DNA of 64,000 nt from an uncultured Eubacteriales bacterium (lineage in GTDB: Bacteria; Bacillota; Clostridia; Oscillospirales; CAG-272). This document shows, piece after piece, positions 53,319 through 61,810 of the stretch. Both the position numbers and the translations under genes were made by a program. The notes beneath the pieces are model-generated. The model was given only the letters and a program-made list of their open reading frames with translations. It did not search any database and had not been told where the DNA came from. Positions within the stretch are counted from its first letter, which is position 1, and every line of letters begins with the position of its first letter. The stretch is taken from NCBI GenBank assembly GCA_934432725.1, contig CAKRZE010000003.1, positions 62,001 to 126,000 on the forward strand. Reading direction: 5' to 3'.

Positions 53319-54881
53319 GTGAAAGAAAAAATATTGTTATGCTTATGTATGCTTGCATTGATGGCGGCAGTTGCCGGATGCGCACTGTCAAATAAGCCGA
53401 ACGGACCGTCCGAAACGGAAGGGGAAAGCCGAACGGCTGCGGAAAGGACCGATGCATCGACCGCAGAAGCGGGTCGGATGACCGACGGCGATTCTGTGAC
53501 CGATCTTCCGCTTCCTCCCGAGACCTTTGAAGAATCCGGAGCAGTGGAAACACGACCTGAGACAAAGAACGGCGAGACTGCACGGGTGACGCCCGGAACG
53601 ACTTCCGTCAGGGAAGAAACGACTCCCGTCAAGGAAGCGCTTGTCACGCGTCAGCCGCTTCAGACGGTGGGAAGACCGAATGTTGAGATACCGCAGCCGA
53701 GGCTTCCCGAGACAACGGCGCCCGAAACGGTCGCGCCCGAAACGAAAGTGCCGCAAACCGAGGAACCGGAGACGGAGCCGGATACCGCAGAGCCGGTAAC
53801 AGGTGCGGATACGGAACCCGGGACCGAACCGGATACCGCCGTTCCGCCGGATACCGTCGTTCCGCCGGATACCGTCGTTCCGCCGGAGACCGTCGTTCCG
53901 CCGGAGACCGTCGTTCCGCCGGAGACCGTCGTTCCGCCGGAGACCACCGCGCCCGAAACGGAAGCGCCCGAGACCGAGCCTGAACCCGAACCGGTCAGAA
54001 TTAAGGTTGTGAAGCGCCCGGGAGGCTCTGAGAATCTTATCTTCCACGATTTTTATACGGCAGGCGTCGGATGCTCCATCGTATATGAAAACAGTGCCAC
54101 AGTACCGTACGGTCAGGTGATTTCCGTGGAATTCAGCGGCAAAGAGGATCCGGGACACTACTATGTGGACTATGGGACAAAGGCAACGCTGCATGTCAGC
54201 ACGGCGTCCGGCGGGGACCTTTTGCAGTATAACAACCGGATCATTTATCTGACCTTTGACGACGGTCCGTGCAAGTATACCGGCGAGGTTCTGGATATTC
54301 TGGCATCCTATAATGTCAGGGCGACATTTTTCACGGTGGGGGCTTATGTTGAGAAGTATCCGCAGCATATCCGTGCTGTATACCGCGCCGGACATGCGCT
54401 CGGCTGCCATTCCTATTCTCATGAATTCAAGGATGTATACAGGACCAATGCAACAATGGTGCGGGAAATTTATCGCTGGGAGGACGCCGTTGCGGGTGCG
54501 CTCGGCGGCATGGTGCCGTATAAGCTTTTCCGTTTCCCGGGGGGGACCACAACCTCTTATCTGAACAAATATGTGAAGGGCTACTGCAAAGAGGATCTGA
54601 GTGCGCTCGGATATGTGTCGTTTGACTGGTCCATGGCGTCCAATGACGCATGGTTTGCGGGCAAGCCGGCCGATCAGACGATGGAGCAGTGGCTGAAGAG
54701 CTCCCTGAAGACAACGCTGGAAGGAATTGAAAAATATCATCCGGACAGAATCCGGATCTGCCTGATGCACGAAACCAATGGGGATACCCGCGCGATGCTG
54801 CCCTGGGCGCTTACATATCTGGCAGAGAAGGGATATACCTTCCGCACGCTGGAAAATGTAAAACAGAATTACTTCTTCTGA
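53319..54881 (+). CDS. Polysaccharide deacetylase (NodB) lipoprotein
   Basis: 520 aa. Lipoprotein signal ILLCLCMLALMAAVAGC (lipobox AVAGC, Cys near residue 21), a 200-residue Pro/Glu/Thr-rich stalk including tandem VVPPET units encoded by 18-bp repeats, a small beta region (KVVKRPGGSENLIF), then the NodB deacetylase domain: YLTFDDGPCKYTGEVLD (catalytic Asp and metal Asp), GCHSYSHEF (HxxxH), FRFPGG and LMHETNG. It probably deacetylates peptidoglycan GlcNAc or MurNAc at the cell surface. Start taken as GTG at 53319, seven nt after GGGGG; the longer frame upstream lacks a signal peptide. Confidence 0.9.
   Translation: MKEKILLCLCMLALMAAVAGCALSNKPNGPSETEGESRTAAERTDASTAEAGRMTDGDSVTDLPLPPETFEESGAVETRPETKNGETARVTPGTTSVREETTPVKEALVTRQPLQTVGRPNVEIPQPRLPETTAPETVAPETKVPQTEEPETEPDTAEPVTGADTEPGTEPDTAVPPDTVVPPDTVVPPETVVPPETVVPPETVVPPETTAPETEAPETEPEPEPVRIKVVKRPGGSENLIFHDFYTAGVGCSIVYENSATVPYGQVISVEFSGKEDPGHYYVDYGTKATLHVSTASGGDLLQYNNRIIYLTFDDGPCKYTGEVLDILASYNVRATFFTVGAYVEKYPQHIRAVYRAGHALGCHSYSHEFKDVYRTNATMVREIYRWEDAVAGALGGMVPYKLFRFPGGTTTSYLNKYVKGYCKEDLSALGYVSFDWSMASNDAWFAGKPADQTMEQWLKSSLKTTLEGIEKYHPDRIRICLMHETNGDTRAMLPWALTYLAEKGYTFRTLENVKQNYFF
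53842..53945 (+). repeat. 18-bp tandem repeat inside the NodB lipoprotein stalk
   Basis: About six in-frame copies related to GTCGTTCCGCCGGAGACC, coding for VVPPE(D)T. Copy number is likely to vary and would change the stalk length without a frameshift. Confidence 0.85.
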
Positions 54882-54932
54882 TCGGCTTCCGCGATATGCC
54901 GGACAGACCGAAAGGAATCAAAGCGACCGATT

Positions 54933-54976
54933 ACACACGCTGTCAGAGCAATCTGCGGCGTGTGTTTCTGTTTTTG
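54933..54976 (+). terminator. Terminator after the NodB lipoprotein gene
   Basis: 8-bp stem ACACACGC / GCGTGTGT with a long loop, followed by TTCTGTTTTT. Confidence 0.6.
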
Positions 54977-55242
54977 CAGGGAGGTCCGGGGTCTGCTGCA
55001 CTCCAAGGCTGCCCAGGGCTTTTTACCGGGCGGAAGAACTGACGCGCCCGCGGACGCGCTCTTTTGACTGCTTCCTGTTGGCTTTGGCGGAGGTGCGGTC
55101 ACACAGGGGAGCTTCCGGTTTATGAAGAATCCGTCCGGGGCATTGCGCAGACGCCTTTCGGCGATGATGCGACGGAATCCGGGCGGCGGGACAGCCTCCG
55201 GCTTGTGCGGGTACGGCTGAGAGAGGCAAAATTCTGCGGCAG

Positions 55243-55272
55243 GTTATAAGCCGGGCGGGCGGCGCATATATA
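55243..55272 (+). promoter_or_regulatory. Possible sigma-E-type sporulation promoter
   Basis: GTTATAA (55243-55249), 15-bp spacer, CATATATA (55265-55272), resembling mother-cell sigma-E promoters. The match is loose and rests partly on the identity of the downstream gene. Confidence 0.35.
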
Positions 55273-55302
55273 TCAAACGAATACGGATGGAGGGAACAGA
55301 AT

Positions 55303-55920
55303 ATGTATAAGCTGAAAAAACCCGATTTAGCAAAGCTGAAGGCTGGCTGCGGCAATGTTGTCAAAAAGATCGGAAAACGGAATCTGGTGATTGTACTGAC
55401 TGCGCTCCTGATCGGAGGAGCCGTCTACCTGAACTGGCGTCTTTTCCTCAGAAACGATAAGCCGGCGGGCAATACTTATTACAATGCCGGTGAAACGGGA
55501 GCCGGAGGGGACCCGCAGAAAACAGGAAAGAATGACGACAGTCCGGATGCAAATGCGGAAAACGGAGGCTCCGATTATTTTGCCGCAACGCAGATTAACC
55601 GGCAGAGGTCCCGCGATGAGGCACTTGAGGTTCTGCGGATGATCGTGGATAATGAGGACGCGTTGCAGGAGTCCAAGGATGCCGCCCTGAAGGAGATCAG
55701 CCAGATTTCCGCAGATATTGCCAAGGAAGCCAATATCGAAACGATGGTCAAGGCAAAGGGCTTTGAGAGCTGCGTTGCAGTCATCGGCTCCGGCAATTGC
55801 AGTGTAATCGTGAAAACCACCGGGCTGATGCCCAACCAGCTGGCGCAGATCCAGGAGATCGTCTATAAGGAAACCGGAATTCTTCCGGCGAATGTTACGA
55901 TCGTAGAGAAAAAGGGCTGA
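55303..55920 (+). CDS. spoIIIAH: SpoIIIAH-like stage III sporulation protein
   Basis: 205 aa. Cytosolic basic N-terminus, one transmembrane helix (about residues 29-48, LVIVLTALLIGGAVYLNW), a Gly/Asn-rich linker, then the SpoIIIAH ring-forming domain with YFAATQINRQRSRDEALEVL, AALKEISQISADIAKEANIE and the C-terminal KTTGLMPNQLAQIQEIVYKETG. In sporulating Bacillota this protein sits in the mother-cell membrane and joins SpoIIQ to form a channel to the forespore. Here it is alone rather than at the end of a spoIIIA operon. Supports a spore-forming ancestry. Confidence 0.88.
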   Translation: MYKLKKPDLAKLKAGCGNVVKKIGKRNLVIVLTALLIGGAVYLNWRLFLRNDKPAGNTYYNAGETGAGGDPQKTGKNDDSPDANAENGGSDYFAATQINRQRSRDEALEVLRMIVDNEDALQESKDAALKEISQISADIAKEANIETMVKAKGFESCVAVIGSGNCSVIVKTTGLMPNQLAQIQEIVYKETGILPANVTIVEKKG

Positions 55921-56020
55921 CTCTGTCGGTCGGCACCGCATGGCGTCGTCTGCTTTGGCAGGACCTTATGCTGCAAACGCGGACGGAGGAACGCTTCCTT
56001 GAGGGGGGTTCCGCTTTATG

Positions 56021-56055
56021 AAAACACCGCAGTCTGAGACAGACTGCGGTGTTTT
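56021..56055. terminator. Bidirectional terminator after spoIIIAH
   Basis: 15-bp stem AAAACACCGCAGTCT / AGACTGCGGTGTTTT around a 5-nt loop; the A and T ends give a T tail on both strands. Confidence 0.85.
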
Positions 56056-56120
56056 GTATAACAGGTTACGAATTATTTATAAACTTTTTAAAAATGCAGG
56101 TGGAATATCTGTGAAATTTT

Positions 56121-56128
56121 GTTATAAT
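56121..56128 (+). promoter_or_regulatory. Extended -10 promoter of the 56207 gene
   Basis: TGTTATAAT-type extended -10 (TATAAT at 56123-56128) in an AT-rich region; no good -35. Confidence 0.5.
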
Positions 56129-56206
56129 AATTAGAATAACAGGTGTAATGTGCAAGGGATGATCCGGTCCTGACAGCAAGGTGACTCTGGAGAAAGGGAA
56201 TGCGGT

Positions 56207-57118
56207 ATGGATAAAGGTGCTGAAGAAAGAAAAAAAGCGGTTGTGATCCTGAATCCCGTTGCCGGTAAGGCACGGGCAAAGTATGTTTTGTTTGATCTTT
56301 TAAAGGGCTTGGCGGATATGGGATATGATGCACTGGTTCATATTACGTCTGCCAGAGGAGATGCGGTTTCTGCGGCTTCGTATTACGGCAGAGATTGTGC
56401 GCTTATGGTCTGTCTTGGCGGGGACGGGACGCTGAACGAGGTGATCAGCGGGCTCCTGTCTTTGGATAAGCGTCCCAGACTGTGCTATCTGCCTGCCGGA
56501 ACAACGAACGATTTTGCGACAACCGTCGGGATATCCAAAAGCGTGGGCGATGCGGTGCGTGCAATCGGCAGGAACACGCTGCGGGAGATTGATATCGGAC
56601 AATTCAACGAACGGTTCTTTACGTATGTCGCTTCCTTCGGAATATTCACAAAGGCGTCCTATTCGGCTGACCAGAATATCAAGAATACGATCGGGCATCT
56701 GGCGTATGTGCTGGAGGGGGCAAAGGAAATTTCCGATCTTGGGAAGGCATATCATGTCCGTGCCGTTTATGACGGAGGGGAAACGGAGGGCGACTTTATT
56801 TTCGGCTCTCTGACGAATACGACCTCGATCGGAGGTCTGTTCAAGCTGCCGGGCAGCCGGGTATCCTTGGATGACGGTTTGTTTGAACTGATGCTGATCC
56901 GCGCACCGAAGAGTCTGATGGATATTCAGAAAATGCTGGATATGATGTCACGCGGTAATTTTGATATGAATCAGATTGTATTTGTCGGAACAAAACAGGC
57001 GGATATCTATCTGGACGAGCCGGTTTCGTGGTGTACGGACGGTGAATTTGCCGGAAATCTGGGGGAAGTGCATATCCGGAACCTGAATAAGGCAATTCGC
57101 ATTTTTACGACTCGGTAG
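56207..57118 (+). CDS. Diacylglycerol kinase-family lipid kinase (YegS/DgkB-like)
   Basis: 303 aa. N-terminal catalytic domain with VILNPVAGKARAKYV and LGGDGTLNEVISGLL (GGDGT nucleotide motif), PAGTTNDFATTVGI, and C-terminal beta domain with SRVSLDDGLFELMLIR and CTDGEFAGNLGEVHI. DgkB-type enzymes phosphorylate diacylglycerol from teichoic-acid synthesis back into phospholipid precursors; other members act on related lipids. Start behind AGAAAGGG with 8-nt spacing, a conventional use of the same purine element that elsewhere is separated by a hairpin. Confidence 0.92.
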   Translation: MDKGAEERKKAVVILNPVAGKARAKYVLFDLLKGLADMGYDALVHITSARGDAVSAASYYGRDCALMVCLGGDGTLNEVISGLLSLDKRPRLCYLPAGTTNDFATTVGISKSVGDAVRAIGRNTLREIDIGQFNERFFTYVASFGIFTKASYSADQNIKNTIGHLAYVLEGAKEISDLGKAYHVRAVYDGGETEGDFIFGSLTNTTSIGGLFKLPGSRVSLDDGLFELMLIRAPKSLMDIQKMLDMMSRGNFDMNQIVFVGTKQADIYLDEPVSWCTDGEFAGNLGEVHIRNLNKAIRIFTTR

Positions 57119-57450
57119 GCGCGGCGTGAGTGAGGTCTGCGGCAGACGGATGTTTGGCTGTCACGCCGAACAAAAATCACTCGGCGGCAAAGCCGCCGCC
57201 TTCATGCAAGCCGAAGGACGTAATTTTTGCTTTCGCTCAACCGGGGTCTGAGGTTTGCGCGGCGTGAGTGAGGTCTGCGGCAGACGGATGCTTGGCTGTC
57301 ACGCCGAACAAAAATCACTTGGCGGCAAAGCCGCCGCCTTCGTGCAAGCCGAAGGACGTGATTTTTGCCTTCACTCAACCGGAATCTGAGGTTTGCGCGG
57401 CGTGAGTGAAGCGGACGGAAAGCGGACGCTCAGCTGTCACGCCGAATAAA
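57119..57450. repeat. 138-bp tandem repeats with internal stem-loops
   Basis: Two full units (57119-57256, 57257-57394) and a partial third (57395 to about 57450), all beginning GCGCGGCGTGAGTGA. The first two units differ at only about eight positions. Each contains nested inverted repeats: TGAGTGA with TCACTCA at the unit ends, GTCTGC/GCAGAC, GGCGTGA/TCACGCC, GGCGGC/GCCGCC, and CAAAAATCAC/GTGATTTTTG. No ORF supported. Could be a structured RNA or a palindromic intergenic element. Confidence 0.85.
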
Positions 57451-57511
57451 ACGCGTCAAAGAGGACACGCCGGAAGCCATTTGCCGCCGGGAGGAGAATC
57501 CGGTATTGAAC

Positions 57512-57548
57512 GGAAAGGACGCTTTTGCTGTGCAAAAGTGACGAATGT
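57512..57548 (+). promoter_or_regulatory. Hairpin-bridged RBS of the YihY gene
   Basis: GGAAAGGA (57512-57519), hairpin arms CTTTTGC and GCAAAAG (57522-57538, loop TGT), then ten nt to ATG at 57549 (a second ATG follows directly). Confidence 0.65.
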
Positions 57549-58490
57549 ATGATGAAGAAGCTGCCTGCATGGCTGAAGCGGTTCATTGATCTTGTGACCG
57601 CAATTTTCAGAAAATTCAGCGTGGACTGCGTTTTTGCATATGCGGCGCAGGCTTCCTTTTTTGTTGTTATTTCGTCTATCCCGCTTTTAATGCTGGTCCT
57701 GAGCTTTATGCAGTATTTTCTCCCGGTTGATCGGGTGCAGGTGATTTCCGCACTGGAGGCAGTTCTGCCGGACAGCGTATTTGATTTTGCCGTGACTGTG
57801 GTGGATGAGCTTTTCGGAAAAACGGATGTTTCCGTGGTTTCCGTGACGGCGGTGACGCTTTTGTGGACGGCATCAAGCGGAATCCGAAGCATCAGCGAAG
57901 GCGTCCGCAATGTATATCAGGTTCGGTTCTGTGTGCCTTATGTCAGAAAATATTTGCGGTCGATTGCGGATACGGCGTTTTTTATTGTGTTTATTCTTTT
58001 GAATGTGGGCGTTTTGCTGTTCGGGAATTTTCTGTTTGACTGGCTTGTCCGGATGCTGCATATCACGGCAGAGCTTGGCGAATTGCTGATTGCGGCACGC
58101 AGCGGGATATTCCTGATTCTTTTGACGGTGGTGTTTACGCTGCTGTTCTATTCGCTTTCCCGTCCGGGTACACATATGAAGCTGAAGGAGCATTTTCCCG
58201 GAGCGGTTTTTGCCGCAATCGGGTGGCTGGGCTTTTCGTGGATTTATTCTATTTATATCAATAGCTTTTCCAACTATTCATATATATACGGCAGTCTGAC
58301 GGCGGTTGTTCTCCTGATGCTCTGGCTGTATATGTGCATGGTGATTCTGCTTGCGGGAGCGGAGCTGAATGTCTGGTGTCTCGGAAGAAGTCCCCGCAGT
58401 GCCGGCGCCGGTGAAGGGAAACCGGCAGGAGAGGCGGCGGGAAAGCCCGGGAGCTGTGCGGAGCCCCGCGGAACCAAACAGGACTCCTGA
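57549..58490 (+). CDS. YihY/BrkB-family membrane protein
   Basis: 313 aa. Six hydrophobic helices; typical segments FAYAAQASFFVVISSIPLLMLV, LLWTASSGIRSISEGVRNVY, GAVFAAIGWLGFSWIYSIY and YIYGSLTAVVLLMLWLYM. The family was once annotated as ribonuclease BN; its real function (possibly transport or envelope-related) is unsettled. C-terminal polar tail rich in G, A and E. Start at the ATG-ATG pair rather than the ATG inside the hairpin. Confidence 0.9.
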   Translation: MMKKLPAWLKRFIDLVTAIFRKFSVDCVFAYAAQASFFVVISSIPLLMLVLSFMQYFLPVDRVQVISALEAVLPDSVFDFAVTVVDELFGKTDVSVVSVTAVTLLWTASSGIRSISEGVRNVYQVRFCVPYVRKYLRSIADTAFFIVFILLNVGVLLFGNFLFDWLVRMLHITAELGELLIAARSGIFLILLTVVFTLLFYSLSRPGTHMKLKEHFPGAVFAAIGWLGFSWIYSIYINSFSNYSYIYGSLTAVVLLMLWLYMCMVILLAGAELNVWCLGRSPRSAGAGEGKPAGEAAGKPGSCAEPRGTKQDS

Positions 58491-59234
58491 TCCTGACCGA
58501 GGTCTTTTGCGGATGCGCACAGAGCTGCCTGTTCGGGAGGTTTCTGCGCTTCGGCGACAGATGCGGGATTTTCTTCCGGGAACTTCCCACGGAAAGAACA
58601 TATATCGCCGGTTTTCCGCCGGACACGGCAAAACGTCTGCATCGGACGGCGCCTCTGCGGGGAAATGCAGAGTGCGGTGCGGCTGGGTGAGCTTTTACGC
58701 GGGATGCCGCCGGAAAAGGCGCTCTTCGGGTTTTTAAGCCGCCTGCCATCCGTGGTCATGAGGCGGCTTTTTTGGCGTGAAAACCGGCGCCGCTTTTTTT
58801 CGGAAGGAAGAGGGCGGGGGACTTTGCTTTGCAGGCTGCCGCGGCGGAGGACCTTTGCCGCAGCTTCGATTCTGTCGGTACAGGCGCCTGCGGAAGAGCG
58901 GTTTGGCAGTCTGACCTGATACCTCGTTCCGCGTTTTGGGAGAGTATTTTTCTGTACTTTGCTGCAAATCGGAAGAAAATAGCGCACACTTTGAGAAAAA
59001 ATTCATAAAATATTGATATATTTTAAGAGAAATATGTGCTATTATAAAGAGAACGTTAATTTCGTGTAAAATTCGGAAGAGAATTCCGAAGGTTTTTGCG
59101 TTTTCCGATTTCGGCACGTACGGTACTGCCCGCAGGGCGGAATGCATATAGCTTCCGCAGACGCGTTTTTTATCAGCGGGTTTTTGCTGCAAGCGGAACC
59201 GGACAGCGGCAAAAGGGGGACAGAACGACCGGCA
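58491..59234. other. Gap with terminator and AT-rich promoter region
   Basis: 744 bp. The YihY terminator lies at 58736. A strongly AT-rich tract (58990-59050) containing TTGATA and TATTAT/TATAAA probably holds the promoter for the VTC gene, but spacing is not standard. Confidence 0.45.
58736..58773 (+). terminator. Terminator downstream of YihY
   Basis: 9-bp stem AAGCCGCCT / AGGCGGCTT, 16-nt loop, run of T. About 245 nt after the stop. Confidence 0.7.
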
Positions 59235-60014
59235 ATGGTAATTGAAACCTTTAAACGGTATGAAAAAAAATACTATGTGACAGAAAAGCAGCTGGATCTT
59301 TTGATGGAGCGTGCAGAGCAGTATATGGCATTTGATCCATACTGTACGGGCGGCAGATATTATCCGCTGTATAATCTGTATTTTGACACGCCGGAGCATG
59401 AAATCATTCTGGAGTCCATCTCCAGACCGGAGTACAAGGAAAAGCTGCGGCTGCGCTCCTACGTGCCGGATCCCGGAGCGAACAGCAAGGTGTTTCTGGA
59501 AATCAAAAAGAAATGCAGCAGGATCGTCAGCAAACGTCGTGCAACGATGCTGTACCCGGACGCGGTGCACTACCTGAAATACGGAGTATATGATGTCCCG
59601 GATCTGCCTTCGGAATACCGGAAGCGGCAGGTTTTGCGTGAGATCGATTATTTTATGCAGATTCATCGGTATCAGGTGAAGCCCAGCATTTTTGTGGCAT
59701 ATGACCGGATTGCGCTGTTCGGAAAAAATGACCGTGATTTCCGCATGACGTTTGATAATAACATAAGAGTACGGAAGGAAGAGGAGCTGACGCTTGACGC
59801 CGACCGCCCGTGCTCCTATCTTCTTCCGAACGATGTGTATCTGATGGAATTAAAGGTTGCGACGGCGCTTCCGCTCTGGCTGACGGGTGCGCTTTCGGAG
59901 TTCGGCATTTTTCCGACGTCCTTTTCCAAGGTCGGCAGAGCATATGAAATGTTCAGCACCGGCATTCCGTCGGAGCATCAGGTGAGGCGGACACTGAGTC
60001 AGATCGACTCTTGA
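59235..60014 (+). CDS. VTC-domain polyphosphate polymerase-like protein
   Basis: 259 aa of the VTC/CYTH-like tunnel fold. Charged beta strands that line the tunnel are visible: FKRYEKKYYVTEKQL, YFDTPEHEII, YKEKLRLRSY, VFLEIKKKCSRIVSKRR, YDRIALFG, VRKEEELTL and YLMELKVATALP (E and K residues for metal and triphosphate). Bacterial relatives are annotated as polyphosphate polymerase domain proteins. Next to a DUF4956 gene, a pair often linked to CotH-type spore or surface proteins, though no CotH gene is present here. Start MVIETF behind AAGGGGGA. Confidence 0.88.
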   Translation: MVIETFKRYEKKYYVTEKQLDLLMERAEQYMAFDPYCTGGRYYPLYNLYFDTPEHEIILESISRPEYKEKLRLRSYVPDPGANSKVFLEIKKKCSRIVSKRRATMLYPDAVHYLKYGVYDVPDLPSEYRKRQVLREIDYFMQIHRYQVKPSIFVAYDRIALFGKNDRDFRMTFDNNIRVRKEEELTLDADRPCSYLLPNDVYLMELKVATALPLWLTGALSEFGIFPTSFSKVGRAYEMFSTGIPSEHQVRRTLSQIDS

Positions 60015-60046
60015 AACTGTTTACTTTTTTGGAGGTTACATATATT

Positions 60047-60748
60047 ATGTCATTTCTTGATCAACTGTTTTCCAGTACGCTTTTGGGCACCAGTCTCTCC
60101 ATTTCCAAGGCGCTGATTCTGCTTGGCGTTGCTACGGTTCTCGGACTGCTGATCGGATTTACGTATATTCTTACGCATCGTAAGTCCGGCTATATGCAGT
60201 CGTTCCTGGTCACGCTGATCATGCTTCCGGCAATCGTGACGATTATTATCCTGCTGCTGCAGGACAATATGCTCGGCGCCATTTCGCTCGGCGGAGCGTT
60301 TGCGCTGATCCGGTTCCGCACGACTCTGCGGGAGCCGAAGGATCTGGCATTTATCTTCTTTACGATTGCGGTCGGACTCGGCTGCGGAATGGGATATATT
60401 GCGTATGCCGTGGTATTCGGCTTCTTCCTCTGCCTTGTTATGCTGATTCTGGACCGCATCAATTTCGGACATTCGGACGAGAATACGGTCAGCATTAAGG
60501 TGACAGTGCCGGAAAACCTGAATTTCCAGGGGCTTTTGGATGATGTTCTGGCGAAATATGCGGATTCCTTTGTGATGAAGAAGGTTCGGACGGTTGATTT
60601 CGGCTCCCTGTTTGAGCTGACATACCGTGTCCGCCTGAAGAGCGATGCCGACCAGAAGGCGATGATCGATGAGATCCGCACACGCAACGGCAATCTGAAC
60701 GTAGCAGTTGTTCTGTATGAGTACGATCTTCCCATGAGAGGGGAATGA
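60047..60748 (+). CDS. DUF4956 membrane protein
   Basis: 233 aa. Four or five membrane helices in the first 150 residues (ISKALILLGVATVLGLLIGF, FLVTLIMLPAIVTIIILLL, FIFFTIAVGLGCGMGYIAY, VVFGFFLCLVMLIL) with the signature LGGAFALIRFRTTLREPKD, then a small cytosolic domain. The function of DUF4956 is unknown; its steady pairing with VTC proteins suggests polyphosphate synthesis or export. Strong GGAGG SD; 32 nt after the VTC stop, hence one operon. Confidence 0.92.
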   Translation: MSFLDQLFSSTLLGTSLSISKALILLGVATVLGLLIGFTYILTHRKSGYMQSFLVTLIMLPAIVTIIILLLQDNMLGAISLGGAFALIRFRTTLREPKDLAFIFFTIAVGLGCGMGYIAYAVVFGFFLCLVMLILDRINFGHSDENTVSIKVTVPENLNFQGLLDDVLAKYADSFVMKKVRTVDFGSLFELTYRVRLKSDADQKAMIDEIRTRNGNLNVAVVLYEYDLPMRGE

Positions 60749-61308
60749 TCCGGCAGCGTTCTTTTCTCTGCGGGCAGGGCATCATTCCGCGTGCTGTTTT
60801 CCGGGACGGGGATCGAAAGTCCGGCTTGCGTGCCGGCAGGCTGATTCCGGGCTGTAAACCGGAACGGAAAATTTACTTCCCGCGATTCTCTCTGCCGTCC
60901 GGAGTGCCGATGCGGTCGCTTTTGCATGAAAGCGGCAGCAGAAGAAGGGAGCGGGGCGGGTACGGATAAACGGGATCGCCGGCTTGCGGTATAAGTTGAA
61001 AAGCGTCCCGTGCCCGGCAAGGATGGCTGTAAGGCTGGGATTTGTTCGCTTCAATGCGGTGTCTCCTTCCAAAGGGGGCACCGCATTTTGATAAGCGGGG
61101 ACTGAGGATGCGCGCCCTGAAGGGAAGACTGCGTTTTGCGTGAGACTTCGGCTGCTTGGGCGGAAGAGGCGGCATTCTGTGCCTTTTCATGCGCAAGCCG
61201 GAGTGCCGGAGCCGCAGGCTTCTGTTGGAACCGGGTCCCGTATTCCGCCGGAAATTGACCTTAAAGGGTTCCGCTGTCCGGAGGCAGCCGCGTCGGTTTT
61301 GCATTCTC
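60749..61308. other. Gap after DUF4956 with terminator
   Basis: 560 bp; the terminator at 61054 is the only feature I can support. Confidence 0.45.
61054..61089 (+). terminator. Terminator of the VTC-DUF4956 operon
   Basis: ATGCGGTG / CACCGCAT 8-bp stem with an inner CTCCTT/AAGGGG extension and TTT tail; 300 nt after the stop. Confidence 0.6.
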
Positions 61309-61338
61309 TTGACAGATGCGGATGATTTGCATTATAAT
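61309..61338 (+). promoter_or_regulatory. Promoter with long leader before the DUF3842 gene
   Basis: TTGACA (61309-61314), 18-bp spacer, TATAAT (61333-61338). The start codon is about 465 nt further on; no known riboswitch recognised in the leader. Confidence 0.7.
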
Positions 61339-61768
61339 AAAATGGGATGTCGGCGGTTCGGATAAAACAGCAGCGTAGGAACGTCCGGATGCCGGATTTT
61401 TTCCGACTTTGCCGCAGATGGCAGACAACGGAGCCGTTGCCGCTGCCGCAGGTGAGACTGCGGACCTGACGGGAACGGATCGGCGCTTCTGGGTATGAAA
61501 GGGCTTTCCCGCGGGGCGTTTCTGCCGCCGGACAGTCAGACAGCTGTGATTTTATCCGGGCTGGAAGCATGCTTGCGCGTGGCTTTTCCGCAATCCGCGT
61601 TTTTGTGGGCGGAAAAGGCTCCGTTCGGGCTGTACGGAAGCTTTTTCGATAAAAAACGTTTTTGGGTCGGCGCTGCCTTTTCTGCTGCCCGCCTGCACGC
61701 GGCTTTGCCCGGACGGACAGAAGGCTGCCCGCATCAGGGGACTTTTCCCGGTACATTCCATTTATCAA

Positions 61769-61810
61769 AGAAAGGAGACTTTCGCCCGTGCGAAAGCCAT
61801 GGTCTTTTTT
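61769..61810 (+). promoter_or_regulatory. Hairpin-bridged RBS deciding the DUF3842 start
   Basis: AGAAAGGA (61769-61776), hairpin arms CTTTCGC and GCGAAAG (61779-61796, loop CCGT), then CCATGGTCTTTTTT and ATG at 61811. An in-frame ATG at 61799 is two nt from the stem and less likely. The segment nearly duplicates the site at 953-995. Confidence 0.75.

Larger units (their letters stand above)
54882..55302. other. Gap with terminator and possible sporulation promoter
   Basis: 421 bp; terminator at 54933 and a sigma-E-like promoter before the SpoIIIAH gene. No further gene. Confidence 0.45.

Noticed and set aside
53842..53945. Direct repeats as a possible CRISPR array
   Set aside because: Units are contiguous 18-mers without spacers and lie in frame inside a protein stalk.
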